The translations under genes were made by a program, and so were the position numbers. Under the pieces are notes generated by a model. It searched no databases and had not been told where the DNA came from. It saw only the letters and a program-made list of their open reading frames with translations. Shown one piece after another: positions 32,791-44,699 of a stretch of DNA of 64,000 nt. Position 1 is the first letter of the stretch; every line of letters begins with the position of its first letter. Origin of the DNA: Trachythela sp. YZ-2020 (Eukaryota; Cnidaria; Anthozoa; Malacalcyonacea; Clavulariidae); assembly GCA_016169945.1 (NCBI GenBank), contig JADLSH010000085.1:372001-436000 (forward strand), in the 5' to 3' direction.

Positions 32791-33427
32791 AAATCACTTG
32801 GAACATACAGACGTAGGCAGCAAGCCTGAATTGCTGTTTGTGGTCATAATAACGTCGACTTTAGTATCACCAGTCGGGTCAACCCATTCAACTTTTCCAG
32901 GGAAATATTTTTCGAGTATGTCCTTCTCTACCGCTAATCTTTGTCGCTGGGCAGGAGTCCAAGGCATAGTATTCGATATATATTCACTGATTCGATGCAG
33001 TTTATGATTCGACCACTCTTTGGGTCGTTTGGGGAGTTTGCGAAGAGGAGTTTGCCTTGGCAAACTATCTATTATTATGTAAAGCTGTATTACACAGCTC
33101 TATACACTGTCTGTAGCTATATATACTCTTTGAAAAATTGCACTACTGTAGTCGGTTATATCAAAATCAATTTTAATATTGAAACTACACAAGTAATACA
33201 AAGGCATTATGGTTACACATTTCTGCATGAGTATCACGAGCAAGGTTTAACCAATCAGATTGCAACATTCTCAAGCACAACGATTTAGATGAATTACTTA
33301 TCGTCAATTACCAGGAATTCCCAGTAGCATTTCTTGGAAGAGCAAGCATTTTGCAATAGTAATAAGATTATTAATTATAGTCGCGTTATTCTGATATAGT
33401 AGGAATTCTCTGTGCTATAGTCGTAAC

Positions 33428-36400
33428 CAGAGGAGTGTGGACAGCTGTCACATGATATTTTTCGACCAATGAGGAGACGCTATTTTCTCAGCGCTCGCAA
33501 GAAGCAAGTGGACTGTGAAATTTGCATTGGTCTCATAAATACGGAAATATTTCGCTTTGTTATTCAAATTTGCAATTAAATTCGATGCACACCCGTTCAA
33601 TGAATATTAATCTACTCCCAAGCGAAGAATTTTGGAAGGTAAACGTCGTTTTGTACTATATTTTTATATTTAGTGCAGGCACTTATGCGTCACGTGGAAA
33701 TACGAGGCTGTTTCAACTATCAACTTTTGAAATGGAAAATATCGAATTTCCATGGTTCGATTTCGCTAATTTTCGCATAATGTGATCGATAAAGCCTAAT
33801 CTTTCGTTTTAACTGCCCCCTCCTATCCGCGCAACTCACCGTTTTCGAGATATTCGCTGCTGAGTTTTCAATACGATTTTGCACTTTCTAAAAATAACTA
33901 TCTCCAACTTTTGAAGTTTCCCTTCTTATCATTTGCATTTTATTAAAATATTTGTAATATCAATGAATTATATGTTTAAACGCATTTGCTTGATCAGTTT
34001 TTGATGGATATTTTAGAAATTATGAAAAGTGTTTTTGTTTGTTTTCATGATTGAAGTTAGTCGTGTCTTCGCGACGTGTTGACTAAAGTCCGCGTCTGTT
34101 TACAATTTTCAAACTAAAGTATCTAGAATTTCCATGGTTCGATTTTCGTAATTTTTGTATAATGATGAAGACAAATGTATAAACTTTAAATCTGCTGGAA
34201 TGATCCCGGTGATCCCCTGGCAGTTTTCGAGATATTAGGCATCGAAGTGATCATAGTCATTTCGACGTTTGCCAAAATGGCATCTAATCCCCGAGCCGGC
34301 GTGAAGCGCCGTGCGAGGGTACTAATTCCGCTCGGATATTTACACCCGGGTATGTGACAACATAGCGGAATGCAAAGTTGTCCGCCATTAGGCAATGGAC
34401 GGTTTTCTACGTTATGCGCATGCGCGAGTTCAGGCCGAGACTCCGAGAGAAAACTGTTTTGTACTCGGGAATCGGGACATAAACAGACAAACAAAGTATC
34501 TACAACGAGATAAATGAAAATTATTTAGAGGAACAGGAGGAAAAAGCAGTCAAAAGACCGAAGAAAGACAAGATTTTCGAGTTTTAAATTGTTTTAAACG
34601 CGTAAGTGTCTATTTTGTTACTTGCTTTTGCCATGCAGTATATTATAGTTTGTGGATTTGAAAATGCATAGGTCATCCTGTGTGGTCAATACAATATTGA
34701 TTAATCTTAAAAGGTATTTTAGTATTAATTCAAATACGTTATAGAATAAGAAACAACATATTAAATCTCAAAAACAAGTGCGAAAAGAAGTAGAAAAATA
34801 CTGTTAAAAAACAGTTTTGTGAAAATTTCGAAATGTTTTGTGAGACTTTTAAATTAAGGTTGAATTTTACAGTAAATCAAAGCTAAAAGAGTACGTAATA
34901 ACATACCTACTTTATATAGTTGGGCAATTGATAATTTTATAGTTAAAATTAACAAATCTTATCAATATTTTACCATTTTGTACAAAATATAGAAATATAC
35001 AGTGTTGCGTGTTACCATGGTTACAGTGATCGACTCAGTACTTCATGTTACAATAACTCAGTTTGGGCACAGAATAAGGATAAACCAGAAGTGTAACTTC
35101 ATAGGAATTTATGTCCTCAAAATTTCCCCAAATGGCGCTTGCTAGGAACATGGCGGCGTGAAAAACACGAACGTTTTTTTTCTTTCGTGGCCTTTTTAGA
35201 TCGAAATTTTTGGATAAAACAGTTAGAGCATCATTGTTAAATGTTTGAGCTGGTTGAAAGCAGTGAAGAAGTGAGAAAAGACGAATTGTCGGCTTTGTCG
35301 GCTTTGTCGCACGCTTGCTAGGAACATGGCGGCCGTGGAACAACTTTTTACCTGAAGTTACACATCTGTATATATTTCATCTGTGGTTTGGGGGAATAAA
35401 TTGTGTGGTTCGAATGGGCGCGAGGGGATTCTGCATGCATGTATTTCTAGTAGTTTAGGACGATATTGAGCCACCAAAGCTTGTTTTTCCCAATGAATCT
35501 TGAAACTTCTTTAATAGAAAGAGCGTTAAACTTCTTTAGAGCAAGCGTTAAAGTACTTTTGAATGAATTTTAGGAGATTTAGGAGCTATTTGCGTGTTGT
35601 TTAGAGATTTTATATCTGGGCTAGTGTCTGGCTCTGTCTGATGGCCCGCTCGACTCGTAAATATCGAATATTTTGTCATTGTTATTCAATTTTTTTTCTG
35701 GAATGCACCATGCTATTTCAATAACTATTGATCTACCTATGTGAGCAGTATTTTGTAAGGTATACGTTATTTTGATCTTTTTTGTAGGCTGTACGTCGTC
35801 AGTTGTATTAATCCGATGCCATTTCTGTCAACAATCTTTGTTGAACACAATTGAATCTTTGTTGAACTCGAATTTCCACAATTGACGCAGTGATTGCTCG
35901 TTTTTTTCTGAAGAAGTGGACTTTACTGTTTAAAATAAGTGCTGAGTTTTAGAAGAAAATTTTAGAAATAAAATTTGTTGTTTATTTACAGATTTGTATT
36001 TTGGGTTGAATTCTATCATTATATTGTTAATTTGCCTTCTTGGTGAATATTTGCTTTCTTTAATATTTATTTATATATGTAGAGAATATGCATGTGCTAT
36101 GTATTTTCAATAAAAATGGAACTGTATATTACTGTAAAGTTTGTTTTGTCTACATTTCACCCGTAATTTCTGTTGCAAAAAAGTATATAGAAGTTTTTTG
36201 ACAACCTCAATATGCGGGTTTTCAGTAGTCACAATGTGCTATTGGGATAAATAAATAACTAAATACATATTAAAAGTCGAATCCTTTGATGCCAGCAGAA
36301 TCAATCTGGTCAATAAATATTTAGTTAACTGTCTGCACTGCACTCCTCACTAGTTGCACAATGTACATTACAAATACAGACGATCACTCGCAGCCTTTGA

Positions 36401-36649
36401 GATTTCTGCACAAATAAATCCTCAGAGAGACTCAAAGAGCCTTGTTATACCTCCATTACAAAACACTAAACACATCCATAATTATGGCATTGAGTCTCTG
36501 ACTCTCTGTAACAATAGCGTCTATTTTCGCAGAATTTGCTATGGCCAGAGATGTTGACTTCACGGCAGTCAACGCATAAATGAGGCCGCACGTGGAAACA
36601 TACGCTCATTACCCATGATGCTTTGCGGCCTGCTGTCCAACCTCCTCTG
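33428..36649 (+). mobile_element. Mutator-like inverted-repeat element with 9-bp target duplication (copy 2)
   Basis: The left end CAGAGGAGTGTGGACAGC and right end GCTGTCCAACCTCCTCTG are inverted. They are bounded by a perfect 9-bp direct repeat AGTCGTAAC at 33419-33427 and 36650-36658. A 9-bp duplication is characteristic of Mutator-like elements. The interior matches copy 1 (3940-5105) in inverse orientation and carries the Helitron-like insertion at 34288-35450. It also has an extra roughly 500-bp block at 35830-36340 that copy 1 lacks. No transposase is visible, so it is non-autonomous. Confidence 0.85.
34288..35450 (+). mobile_element. Helitron-like element inserted in the Mutator-like copy
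   Basis: It starts with TC after an A and ends with CTAG before a T, the canonical Helitron termini and target. The homologous stretch of copy 1 (about 4600-4650, complement) is an empty site of equal length, with no target duplication. The 5' part holds a GC hairpin (CCGGCGTGAAGCGCCG). A second copy lies at 48771-49587. Relative to that copy, an extra block of about 350 bp lies at 35030-35385, containing CTTGCTAGGAACATGGCGGC twice in opposite contexts. No Rep/helicase gene is present. The hairpin lies near the 5' rather than the 3' end, which is unusual. Confidence 0.65.
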
Positions 36650-36660
36650 AGTCGTAACAT

Positions 36661-36914
36661 ACAATCTTTGCCAGAAACTATGGGACAAATATTGAAATTC
36701 CATCACACATCTTATGTCCAGTTCCCCCCGCGCCCCCCGTTCAATGTTGGTATCACAAAAAAGTAATACATCGCAAACGAGACATCTCCTGACATGAGCG
36801 CAACATTGAAACGGGTAGGGGGAGCGAGGGGGGAGTAATTACGTTAAAAAATGTTACAATAACTATATTTCTTCACGGAAGCTAGATTGTCCCAAAGTAT
36901 TATGGCAAAGATTG
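36661..36914. mobile_element. Small inverted-repeat element (mariner/Tc1-like ends)
   Basis: ACAATCTTTGCCAGAAACTA at 36661 is mirrored by the complement ending at 36914 (TGGCAAAGATTGT), with GGGACA continuing both arms. C-runs (CCCCCCGCGCCCCCCG) and G-runs (GGGTAGGGGGAGCGAGGGGG) are also placed symmetrically inside. It abuts the right target duplication of the Mutator-like element. Confidence 0.6.
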
Positions 36915-36989
36915 TCTGTAAACGCATCGCCATCATCCATAAAAATAATTTAACGGTCACAGACCAGTCATGTACGCAGTAACTCTACG

Positions 36990-37250
36990 TGATTTATTCA
37001 TTAACTGACCTCAATCCGGTCAAAAATGTTTTCCACATAGTTAAGAGCAATTTACAGATGCAGGTTCGACACACAGGGAATCAATCATGAAACATGGACA
37101 GAGTTCAATGATAAAGTTTCCAAAACATTGCTAGATACTTCTGTAGATTGTCAATAATTTACTATTAAGTATTCCTAGACGCGTCGGCGCAGTGATTGCT
37201 GGAAAGGCTACAGAACAAAATACTGGTTTGTTGATTAAACACGTGACATT
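36990..37250 (+). pseudogene. Tc1-like transposase C-terminal remnant
   Basis: The translation shows TDLNPVKNVFHIVKSNL, a decayed form of the 'SPDLNPIENVW' motif holding the last catalytic Asp region of Tc1 transposases. In a shifted frame it continues ETWTEFNDKV and IPRRVGAVIAGK, matching the usual '(M)PRR..AVI...G' ending. Stops and frameshifts are present, so it is dead. Confidence 0.7.
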
Positions 37251-37259
37251 GACATTGAG

Positions 37260-38280
37260 CTCACTATACGAGACGGTTCTCACCACGAATCTCACCTAAA
37301 TATTTAAGCCTTATATGCGCTGTAAATTACTTCTTAGCAACTTATATTTAACAAGGTCGCTATGGAGGACTGACATCATGCATATCAGATATGCCAGCAT
37401 GATTTTATAACTTTTAAGAACGATATAACCAAGTGAGAGATGATTTTTGAGCAACGATTCTCACTTCCGTTATAAAGTAAGAAGTAAGATATCAAATTAA
37501 TTTACTGTTTTATGGTGAGAACCGTTCAAAATAGACCATTATTTCCTATATATTTTAACTATACTAAAATAGTTTACTATAACATTATTCTTGTACACAT
37601 TGTGTTATAGAAATTAGCAAATATGAAATGTATGTGCTTAAAAACCGGAGAAAAAGCTACATTTAATAGTGAGATCCGTGTATGAGCCGAGTGAGCTAAT
37701 TCGTTCACTAAATTGTTTGTTGACAGACAAGCATATGATTATCGCTAATTATCTTATCCTGTCAGCATATTATTGTTTCCTAATGTGTGGCATTCTTAAA
37801 AATAGGCTTCGCAAAGCCAGGAACACAATGTTCGACTTGTTTTTGCTCATCTTTTGGTATTTGACGATGTAATTTGAACATACGCCATCGGACATCCATC
37901 ATTTCAGTGTTGACCCGATCCACACTTGTCCCATTCACTAAGCTAGGCGTCAATAGTCGCGAAAAACGGCGTATCCTTCTCTAGCACAATAACTTTTTTC
38001 ATGAAGTTCCACATTTTGCGGAAGCAATTGTAATCCATCTCTAATAAACGTGTCCGAAATGCGATTAAGTTTACAGTTTACAGCGCAGTTTTACTCACAG
38101 GTAAAAATACTATAAGAAAAAGACCCACCCTCCCCGAAAAATGCCCTACATATAGACCACACAAGCTCCTCTGAAAGGGAAAAATACCTGTTCTTAGTTT
38201 TTAAGTGAAATAAACTGACTAAGAAAATTATTTGACATCACTATGTATATAAGTGTGCAAACCTCAGACTGTAGCCAGTA
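37260..38280. other. No gene recognised; scattered inverted words
   Basis: GAGACGGTTCTCACC near 37272 and GGTGAGAACCGTTC near 37513 form a loose inverted pair, so a degraded inverted-repeat element may lie at about 37260-37530. No coding signal was found. Confidence 0.4.
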
Positions 38281-38289
38281 GCGTAGCTG

Positions 38290-40130
38290 AATTTGAATTT
38301 ATTAATAACAAACGCATTGCAATCAAAGATTGAATTGCACGATTTTACAATGATGTTATACTATAAGATATATATATATATATACATATTATACAATATT
38401 GAAATTACATTCATTAAGATTACATATATAAATACAACATTGGATGCACTAATGTAATTTGTTCTATAAAAAAGACTTAATTGCATATGGTATAAAACTA
38501 TTCCTAAATCTTTCTGTTCTAGTTTTAATTAACGGTAAGCGTTCATTTCGCAGTTTATATTGCAATTGGTAATCATTTCTAGATGGTAATAATTGAGAGA
38601 GACTGTTAGAAGGCTTATTTATGCGTTTAAAATATTTACAGCATAAAAGTTATCTTCTTTCTTTCAGTGTCATTAAACCAGTAGTTTCACGATTTCCGGT
38701 GTATGAATAGGACTGGCAAATAATTCGGAGGGCCCGTTTTTGTACAGTTTCAACTTTCTCGCAGAGGTATTCGGGAATACCAGAATGCCATATCGGACAT
38801 GCACACTCAAGTACAGGCCGGATATGCGAACAATATACCTTCACAAGATCAGGAACTTTGAAGCCAGATCGCTTTAAAACTCTTAAAAAGAACAAACGTT
38901 TACATGCTTTGGTACATATTTCGTGGATATGCTCATTCCACGACAAGTCACTGGTAATAGTAAGGGGCCGACCATTAGATTTTAGAGGGGGTTGAAAGAA
39001 TTTGGAAAAAAATATCTTACAGACTCAGAAACAAGGAAAAAAAAATTTTTACGCGGAAAGTTCGAAAAAAATATATCGTGCAGGAATGATGAGGTTAAAA
39101 AATCTTGCAAGTTGAAGTTTTTGTCTATTGAGCTGTATACAAGTCCAACTTCAGTCTGAACTCTGAAACGTATTAAACCAAAATGTGAAGCCAAAAATAG
39201 CAAATGATATAGCCAATCTCATTGCCCAAGCTCATGAAGGCATTCTTGGCTGCCAGTTTCACCACCGCACGGCCAAATATTTTTATTTAACCGAAGAATG
39301 CCTTCAAATTCCGCAATGTTGGCTTCACTTTCTGAGCTAGAGTCGGACTTTCAACAAGCTAGCTTTCACGTTGCTTAAAGGATGTGATAGTAGTTTGACG
39401 TTGTGTTGAGCATGACTACGCAGTTGAGAATACTCCTAGGACCACAAATTATTCCAAAATTTCTTTGTTTTGAAGGCGCGTTGACGAGCTGCTGCGCGTA
39501 GTCGTAGATCGTTTAAACTCCATAAAGTTCCTGGTACGACGCATAATTTAATTTTATGCGTCGTATAACTCGATTAAATTCGACGGGTGAATTATAAAAT
39601 TCGTCTCAGTCGAATTATCCACCCGATTCAAAAGAATTATCTTCTTAATATAAAAGTACTTGTGGAGAAAAATTTAAATGTGACCAAAAAAATATCATGC
39701 AATATTCAAGATTCGAAAAAAAAATCCATGCACATCCTTTTGGTTAAAAGAAAATGCTTGCGCTACTTGGCAGGGAAATTTTTTTTCCCTTCCGAGAGCA
39801 ATTCTTCCAACCCCTCCCTCAAAAATCTAATGGTCCGCCCCTAAGGCCAAGTAGCTTAGCTTTGTTGACAACATCCACATTTTGCTGGTTGATCATTAGC
39901 TGATTACCCAGATCAAAAGACGAGTTCGAGAAGGAAATTCTCAATTATTTTACCTTTTTCCCATTTAGTTCCATATGGTTTCTTTCAACCCACTCGATAG
40001 TTCTAGATAGCGCTGAATCAAGTTTAGATCTTGTGTTTTGCAGTACAATTTCAAATAGAGTAGAATCATCCACATATTTAACTGTGTTCCTACAAGGTTT
40101 CATGTCATTGATCATCACCAAGAACAACAG
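38290..40130 (-). mobile_element. 5'-truncated LINE interrupted by a MITE
   Basis: On the minus strand, 40127-39850 encodes the end of a reverse transcriptase: MINDMKPCRNTVKYVDDSTL has the YVDD catalytic motif, followed by RTIEWVERNHMELNGKK. The frame runs on to KAKLLGL and is cut by the element at 38964-39841. It resumes exactly with TITSDLSWNEHIHEICTKAC at 38960. It then continues as the thumb and connection region (VKVYCSHIRPVLECACPIWH) and, after a frameshift, ends near 38466 with LPLIKTRTERFRNSFIPYAI. The 3' UTR runs to about 38290. This is CR1/L2/Jockey-like. The endonuclease and most of RT are missing. Confidence 0.85.
38964..39841. mobile_element. 878-bp PIF/Harbinger-like MITE inside a LINE
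   Basis: The ends GGGGCCGACCATTAGATTTT and the complement AAAATCTAATGGTCCGCCCC are inverted, with TAA on both flanks (38961-38963 and 39842-39844). Removing it with one TAA restores the LINE reading frame, which proves the boundaries. Internal inverted pairs occur near 39539-39565 (CGACGCATAA / TTATGCGTCG) and 39583-39626. Coding content is absent. Confidence 0.9.
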
Positions 40131-40640
40131 AGGACCAAGCTTGGTACCCTAGCTAATAATAAATCATTCCTTTCCTCAAAATTTCAAATTCAAATCGTTT
40201 GGTTAACTTTCAACCATTTTATTTGACGATATTCTCGCATTTTTTGGCAATATTTTCGCGAAATTACGTCATTTTATGCAGTATTTTGCTCATTTCGTAG
40301 GTTACCTAGCAACAAACATGGCCAATGCGTGTGAATTTTGCGTGTAAAGCTTATATTCCACGCATTTCGCGTCTAGTCATGCTCTCCGAATTCAGCATGA
40401 CCAAGTAATATATTTTATAGTAGAAATACTCGCAATCTGATTGGATAACAGCATCTGAGCATGCTCAAACGCGCAGTTTCGCAACATCTAGTCATGCTCA
40501 TTTTCGAAAGCATGACTTGAGCCTTCGAGAATTCTTTCCGTACGCTTGATTGCACAACTGTGATTGCACGAATATTTTTATACAGCTAACGTTCGTTCAG
40601 TTGGTCAAGGTAAGTGATTTTACATTCTATTATTAAATTT
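40131..40640. other. No gene recognised; 5' flank of the hAT remnant
   Basis: AT-rich sequence. TAGTCATGCTC occurs twice near 40374 and 40490. It may be the 5' noncoding part of the hAT element. Confidence 0.4.
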
Positions 40641-40649
40641 ACATAACAA

Positions 40650-41805
40650 TGGCTTCAGCAAGCGTGACGGCCTTCTACGGAAGCAGATATTATAATCGAT
40701 TTGTTGAAGAAACCGCCTTTCTCTGTTTGGCAATCTGGCGAGCAAAATATAATTGTAACGCAGCGGCCAATGCCAAATTTACAAGCAACTACTGGAGATA
40801 GAAGCTTTCAGGATAATTGGTACACGAAGAGAGATTGGCTGTGCTGTAGTACAGTAAAGAAGGCAATGTTTTGCCGTCCATGTCTTTTGTTTTGTCCTGG
40901 AAAATCATCATCATGGACGAATACTGGCTTCAAAAATATGAAGGTTCCTCTCTGATTGCAAGAAGCATGAGAAGGCAAAGTCGCACATGGGTGCTTACAA
41001 GACCTGGAAGACCTATGGTTCTGGACCTCGTGTGGACTCCCTCCTATCACAAGCTAGACGTGACGAGATTCTGCGTCATAATGAGGATGTAAGACAGAGG
41101 TTAGCTGTTTTATATTTATCTAGGCAAGAGCTTGCATTTAGAGGGCACGATGAAATGGATGACAGCTTGAATAAAGGAAATTATAGGCAATTGTTGGAAA
41201 GTTTTGCTAAGATGGATTCTGTTTTTGAAAGGCGGTTATATGGTAGGCTCACTGAATCCAGATTGAGTGGGGGTGGGCTGTTTACAGGTGTCTCCCCTGA
41301 TATTCAAAATGATTTGATTAATTGTCTTGATATGGTAATAGAGGATGAGATTGTGAAGGAAATAAATAATTGCACTTTTATGAGTATACAGGTTGATGAG
41401 ACAACTGATGTATCCACCAAAGAGCAATTGAGCATGATTGTTCGTCTGGATAAAGGGAGTGATATCTACTGTGATAAAAGGTAAGTTGATCCAGCATGAG
41501 AATACCAGGAAGAAGCTTATTGGACAAACTTATGATGGTGCCTCTGTTATGTCTGGTCATCTTAATGGTGTTCAAACCCAAATACAATAGGAGTATCCTT
41601 TTGCCAATTTTGTTCATTGTGCAGCTCATTGGCTGAATCTTGTATTGTGTCAAGCTGCATCCTCCATTTCACATGTGAAGATTTTTTTGTTAATATTGGT
41701 GCTTTTTGTACTTTTACTAGCAATGCTCCAAATAGTCTAGGACCTGTAAGGGAGTTTGTATGCATTTCATTTAGGACAGATAATCTCAACTGTTTTAGGG
41801 TAAAA
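40650..41805 (+). pseudogene. hAT-family transposase remnant (TTF zinc finger / DUF4371 type)
   Basis: The first piece (about 40670-40955) contains DIIIDLLKKPPFSVWQSG and the TTF-type zinc-finger region RDWLCCSTVKKAMFCRPC. A frameshift near 40955-40985 leads to the second piece (to 41484), with KHEKAKSHMGAYKTW, FAKMDSVFERRL and the first catalytic Asp region FMSIQVDETTDVSTKEQLSM. The third piece (about 41485-41805) contains IGQTYDGASVMSGHLNGVQ with a stop, then FVHCAAHWLNLVLCQAAS. This is the layout of the ZMYM6-like hAT transposase family. About 50 residues seem missing between pieces two and three, and the C-terminal dimerisation domain is gone, so it is inactive. No terminal repeats were resolved. 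Confidence 0.8.
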
Positions 41806-42585
41806 TGACCATGGCGGTCAACATGGCATATGTGCCAAAACCCGAATCCGGGGCGAAAGTACTGAAAATGACCACGCCCAGAAACGGCACTGTCGACATA
41901 GCTCTAAATCCTGAACCGCCAAATCTACAGTCTTTCTGAATTGCTTATGGTGTTTAGAATGGTTGCTTTTAGGGGTGGCCACTGGAGGGTGAAATTTGTC
42001 TAGGTATCATATTTTACAAGAAAATGACTATGCACCATCCCAGGTCAACTGCTAATTATGCATCAAATTACTCATTCACCTGGCAAAGTCTATGTTTTCT
42101 TATTTCCTAAGTTTCTCTGCCTGATAAATGCCACTTCTTCGTCCACATCTGTATTTATATTACAATATCCAAAAATAATTGATTGTAGAATAGTCCCAAT
42201 CGAAAAATTGAAAGCTTAGTCCCACTTGGGAGTGAAAAACCTTCCCTCGTTGATCATGAATGAGAATCAAAAACAAAAGGTTCAAAATAATTTGAAAGTC
42301 TCGCGCAATCTTCACGAAAACTCCTCGTGGACAACATTACAGGGGGGGTGGACATTTCCACGAATACGTTTGTTCGCGACCACAGCAACCCAAGTAAAGT
42401 TCGTGTGTTTAACTGTTTATATGTTTATGACAAAATAAACAAATATTCGCGTAATTTTGTATTTTTCTGGTTTCCTTTAGCTATAAAAAAGAAACCAGAG
42501 ACTTACGCAATCTTTTTGCACCATAATTTTAAGGCTATTCTGTGTAGACGCCTGTGCGTTTCAGCCCTCAGACCTCAGTTTGTAT
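41806..42585. other. No gene recognised
   Basis: No motif-bearing frame was found. A G-run lies at 42342-42350. Confidence 0.4.
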
Positions 42586-42587
42586 AA

Positions 42588-43325
42588 ACTTTTCCTGGGG
42601 AGGTCACTTTATTGTGGTGACCCCATATATTTTAACTTTTCTTGGGGAGATACCCACTTCATTGTGGTGACCCCATATATTTTAACTTTTCTTGGGGAGA
42701 TACCCACTTCATTGTGGTGACCCCATATATTTTAACTTTCCTTGGGGAGATACCCACTTCATTGTGGTGACCCCATATATTTTAACTTTTCTTGGGGAGA
42801 TACCCACTTCATTGTGGTGACCCCATATATTTTAACTTTTCTTGGGGAGATACCCACTTCATTGTGGTGACCCCATATATTTTAACTTTTCTTGGGAGAT
42901 ACCCACTTCATTGTGGTGACCCCATATATTTTAACTTTTCCTGGGGAGATACCCACTTCATTGTGGTGACCCCATATATTTTAACTTTTCTTGGGGAGAT
43001 ACCCACTTCATTGTGGTGACCCCATATATTTTAACTTTTCTTGGGGAGATACCCACTTCATTGTGGTGACCCCATATATTTTAACTTTTCTTGGGGAGAT
43101 ACCCACTCATTGTGGTGACCCCATATATTTTAACTTTTCCTGGGGAGATACCCACTTCATTGTGGTGACCCATATATTTTAACTTTTCGTGGGGAGATAC
43201 CCACTTCATTGTGGTGACCCCATATATTTATCTTTTCTTGGGAAGATACCCACTTCATTGTGGTGACCCCATATATTTTAACTTTTCCTGGGGAGATACC
43301 CACTTCATTGTGGTGACCCCATTAT
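42588..43325 (+). repeat. 50-bp minisatellite, about 15 copies
   Basis: The unit CTTGGGGAGATACCCACTTC plus ATTGTGGTGACCCCATATAT plus TTTAACTTTT repeats with a 50-bp period and very few differences. These are single-base substitutions and 1-bp deletions, for example near 42890, 43105 and 43170. Each unit contains the inverted pair GGGGAGATACCC and a GTGGTGACCCC word. The long open frames over this stretch come from the repeat. Low divergence implies recent expansion. Confidence 0.95.
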
Positions 43326-44690
43326 ATAATTTCTAGATCATTCTTTTACTTTTTCTATATTTAGTTAAAGTTATAGGGGTGATACCCACGCGTTACTGTG
43401 TGAGTGAAATACTGTATACAAAGTGACCCACTTATCACTTTTATATCTTTCTTATTAGAGAAAATTGCACCAATCAAATTTGCTAAAAGTGTGTGTTGCA
43501 TTTACATTGTATTTAATTAAATTCAATGTTAACATAATAGTATGCCATGTCTTATTTGTATTTTGCTTATGGGAAGCTCTCTTTATTTTTTTTTCAGGCA
43601 AAGATGATTGTCCAGTGCAGCTTCTGAATTTTTTGATATTTTTTGCACTCAATCTGACTCTGAGCCTGCGAGTTTATAAGTTATAAAAACCTGTTTATTT
43701 AAGTTGTTTCATTGTTTGTAATGTACTGTACTTAGTTATCCTACTCATGTTGAAATAAGAATGATGTATTTGCAACTGTGTTTCTTAGCTTGTTTTCCTG
43801 CTTTTTACGGACTTTACGCGGAATTATAATGAAATGTAATTAGTTCCATCGCGCAGAAAGCATGAAGTACCGTTTCAGAGACTCGAAATTGACCAAACTG
43901 GTTGTAAAAATATCAAATAGATCAGCCTCTGAAATGGTCATTTCCGACGTTCTAGAGGGTCTAAATTTCAAAAATGTTCTCGCTCGGCGCAAACCTAGTC
44001 TATAGCATGACCAATAATGATTGACGGCAAAGCCACAGGATGTGCAAGGTCAATGTCCAGTTTAACATTGAACTTTGTGTTATCCAAACAAATCTGTCCA
44101 CAGTGTAAGGTCCTTATCAGACTTTGAGAGATCGAAAACAAGACGCCTGCTGAGGCGTTCACACTGGCCTTGGGGAGCAGGATTTGCTCTAGACTTGCTC
44201 CAAGTCTGTCTCTTAAAGGGTTTTTTTATTGGGGAGTTATAAAGGATTGGGGAGTTATAAAAGGCGCCCGCATTGTGCACCCTTTATAATTTCTGGACGG
44301 TCAGGGTTTAGGGGCACCTGGGGCGGTGTAACATTTACTGTCTGTGTGAGGTTTCAGGTTTCAATCTGCTTGGGTATATTAATGATATATGCTAGGTTTA
44401 TATAGCCGATTGTGAGATATATAGACATTGTCCTATATTAAACACAAAATTCTAATAAGTATTTAACCAAATTCATCGTGTAATTGTAATTATTTTAGTA
44501 ATATACTCCATACGCCCAGCCTCGGCAATGTTTTCTTTGAGTTGACACAAACTAAAAATAGCAAACGTAAACAAAAGTGGTAACCGTTTTGCGTGCGTAA
44601 TGCAAAAATATACAAAATTTACCAACTTCACAGCGCTATATTTTCCACATTTTACAATATTTCGCAACCAAACTTTGCAATTTTACTCTT
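43326..44690. other. No gene recognised
   Basis: The 3' half of the former hAT element may extend into part of this stretch, but I cannot show it. Short ORFs lack motifs. Confidence 0.35.
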
Positions 44691-44699
44691 TCCAACTGT

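Larger units (their letters stand above)
30480..33063 (-). pseudogene. Unrecognised multi-exon gene remnant, minus strand
   Basis: Four protein-like stretches with balanced composition lie in order on the minus strand. (1) 33063-32809 contains RISEYISNTMPWTPAQRQR and EKYFPGKVEWVDPTGDTKVD and ends at a good donor, GTATGT. (2) 31477-31150 contains FIGGKKW and RFVRIAWKDDPTFNS in one frame, then continues better in another (WGLPGLSPAIIAYLVSG, EQLTLEDLPDPV), with GT after LNQ. (3) About 30940-30753 follows a pyrimidine-rich acceptor and contains CDEEMLCTFTTPGSSLD. (4) The 30795-30478 frame contains MEDIRKGIESVKVLGKSSLD and FVYGGDADDSASQQAKIYF. At least two frame changes argue for a decayed gene. 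I cannot name the family. Confidence 0.4.

Noticed and set aside
42588..43325. Possible CRISPR array or repeat-protein gene
   Set aside because: There are no unique spacers, the whole 50-bp unit repeats head to tail, and the open frames simply follow the unit. The window is eukaryotic.
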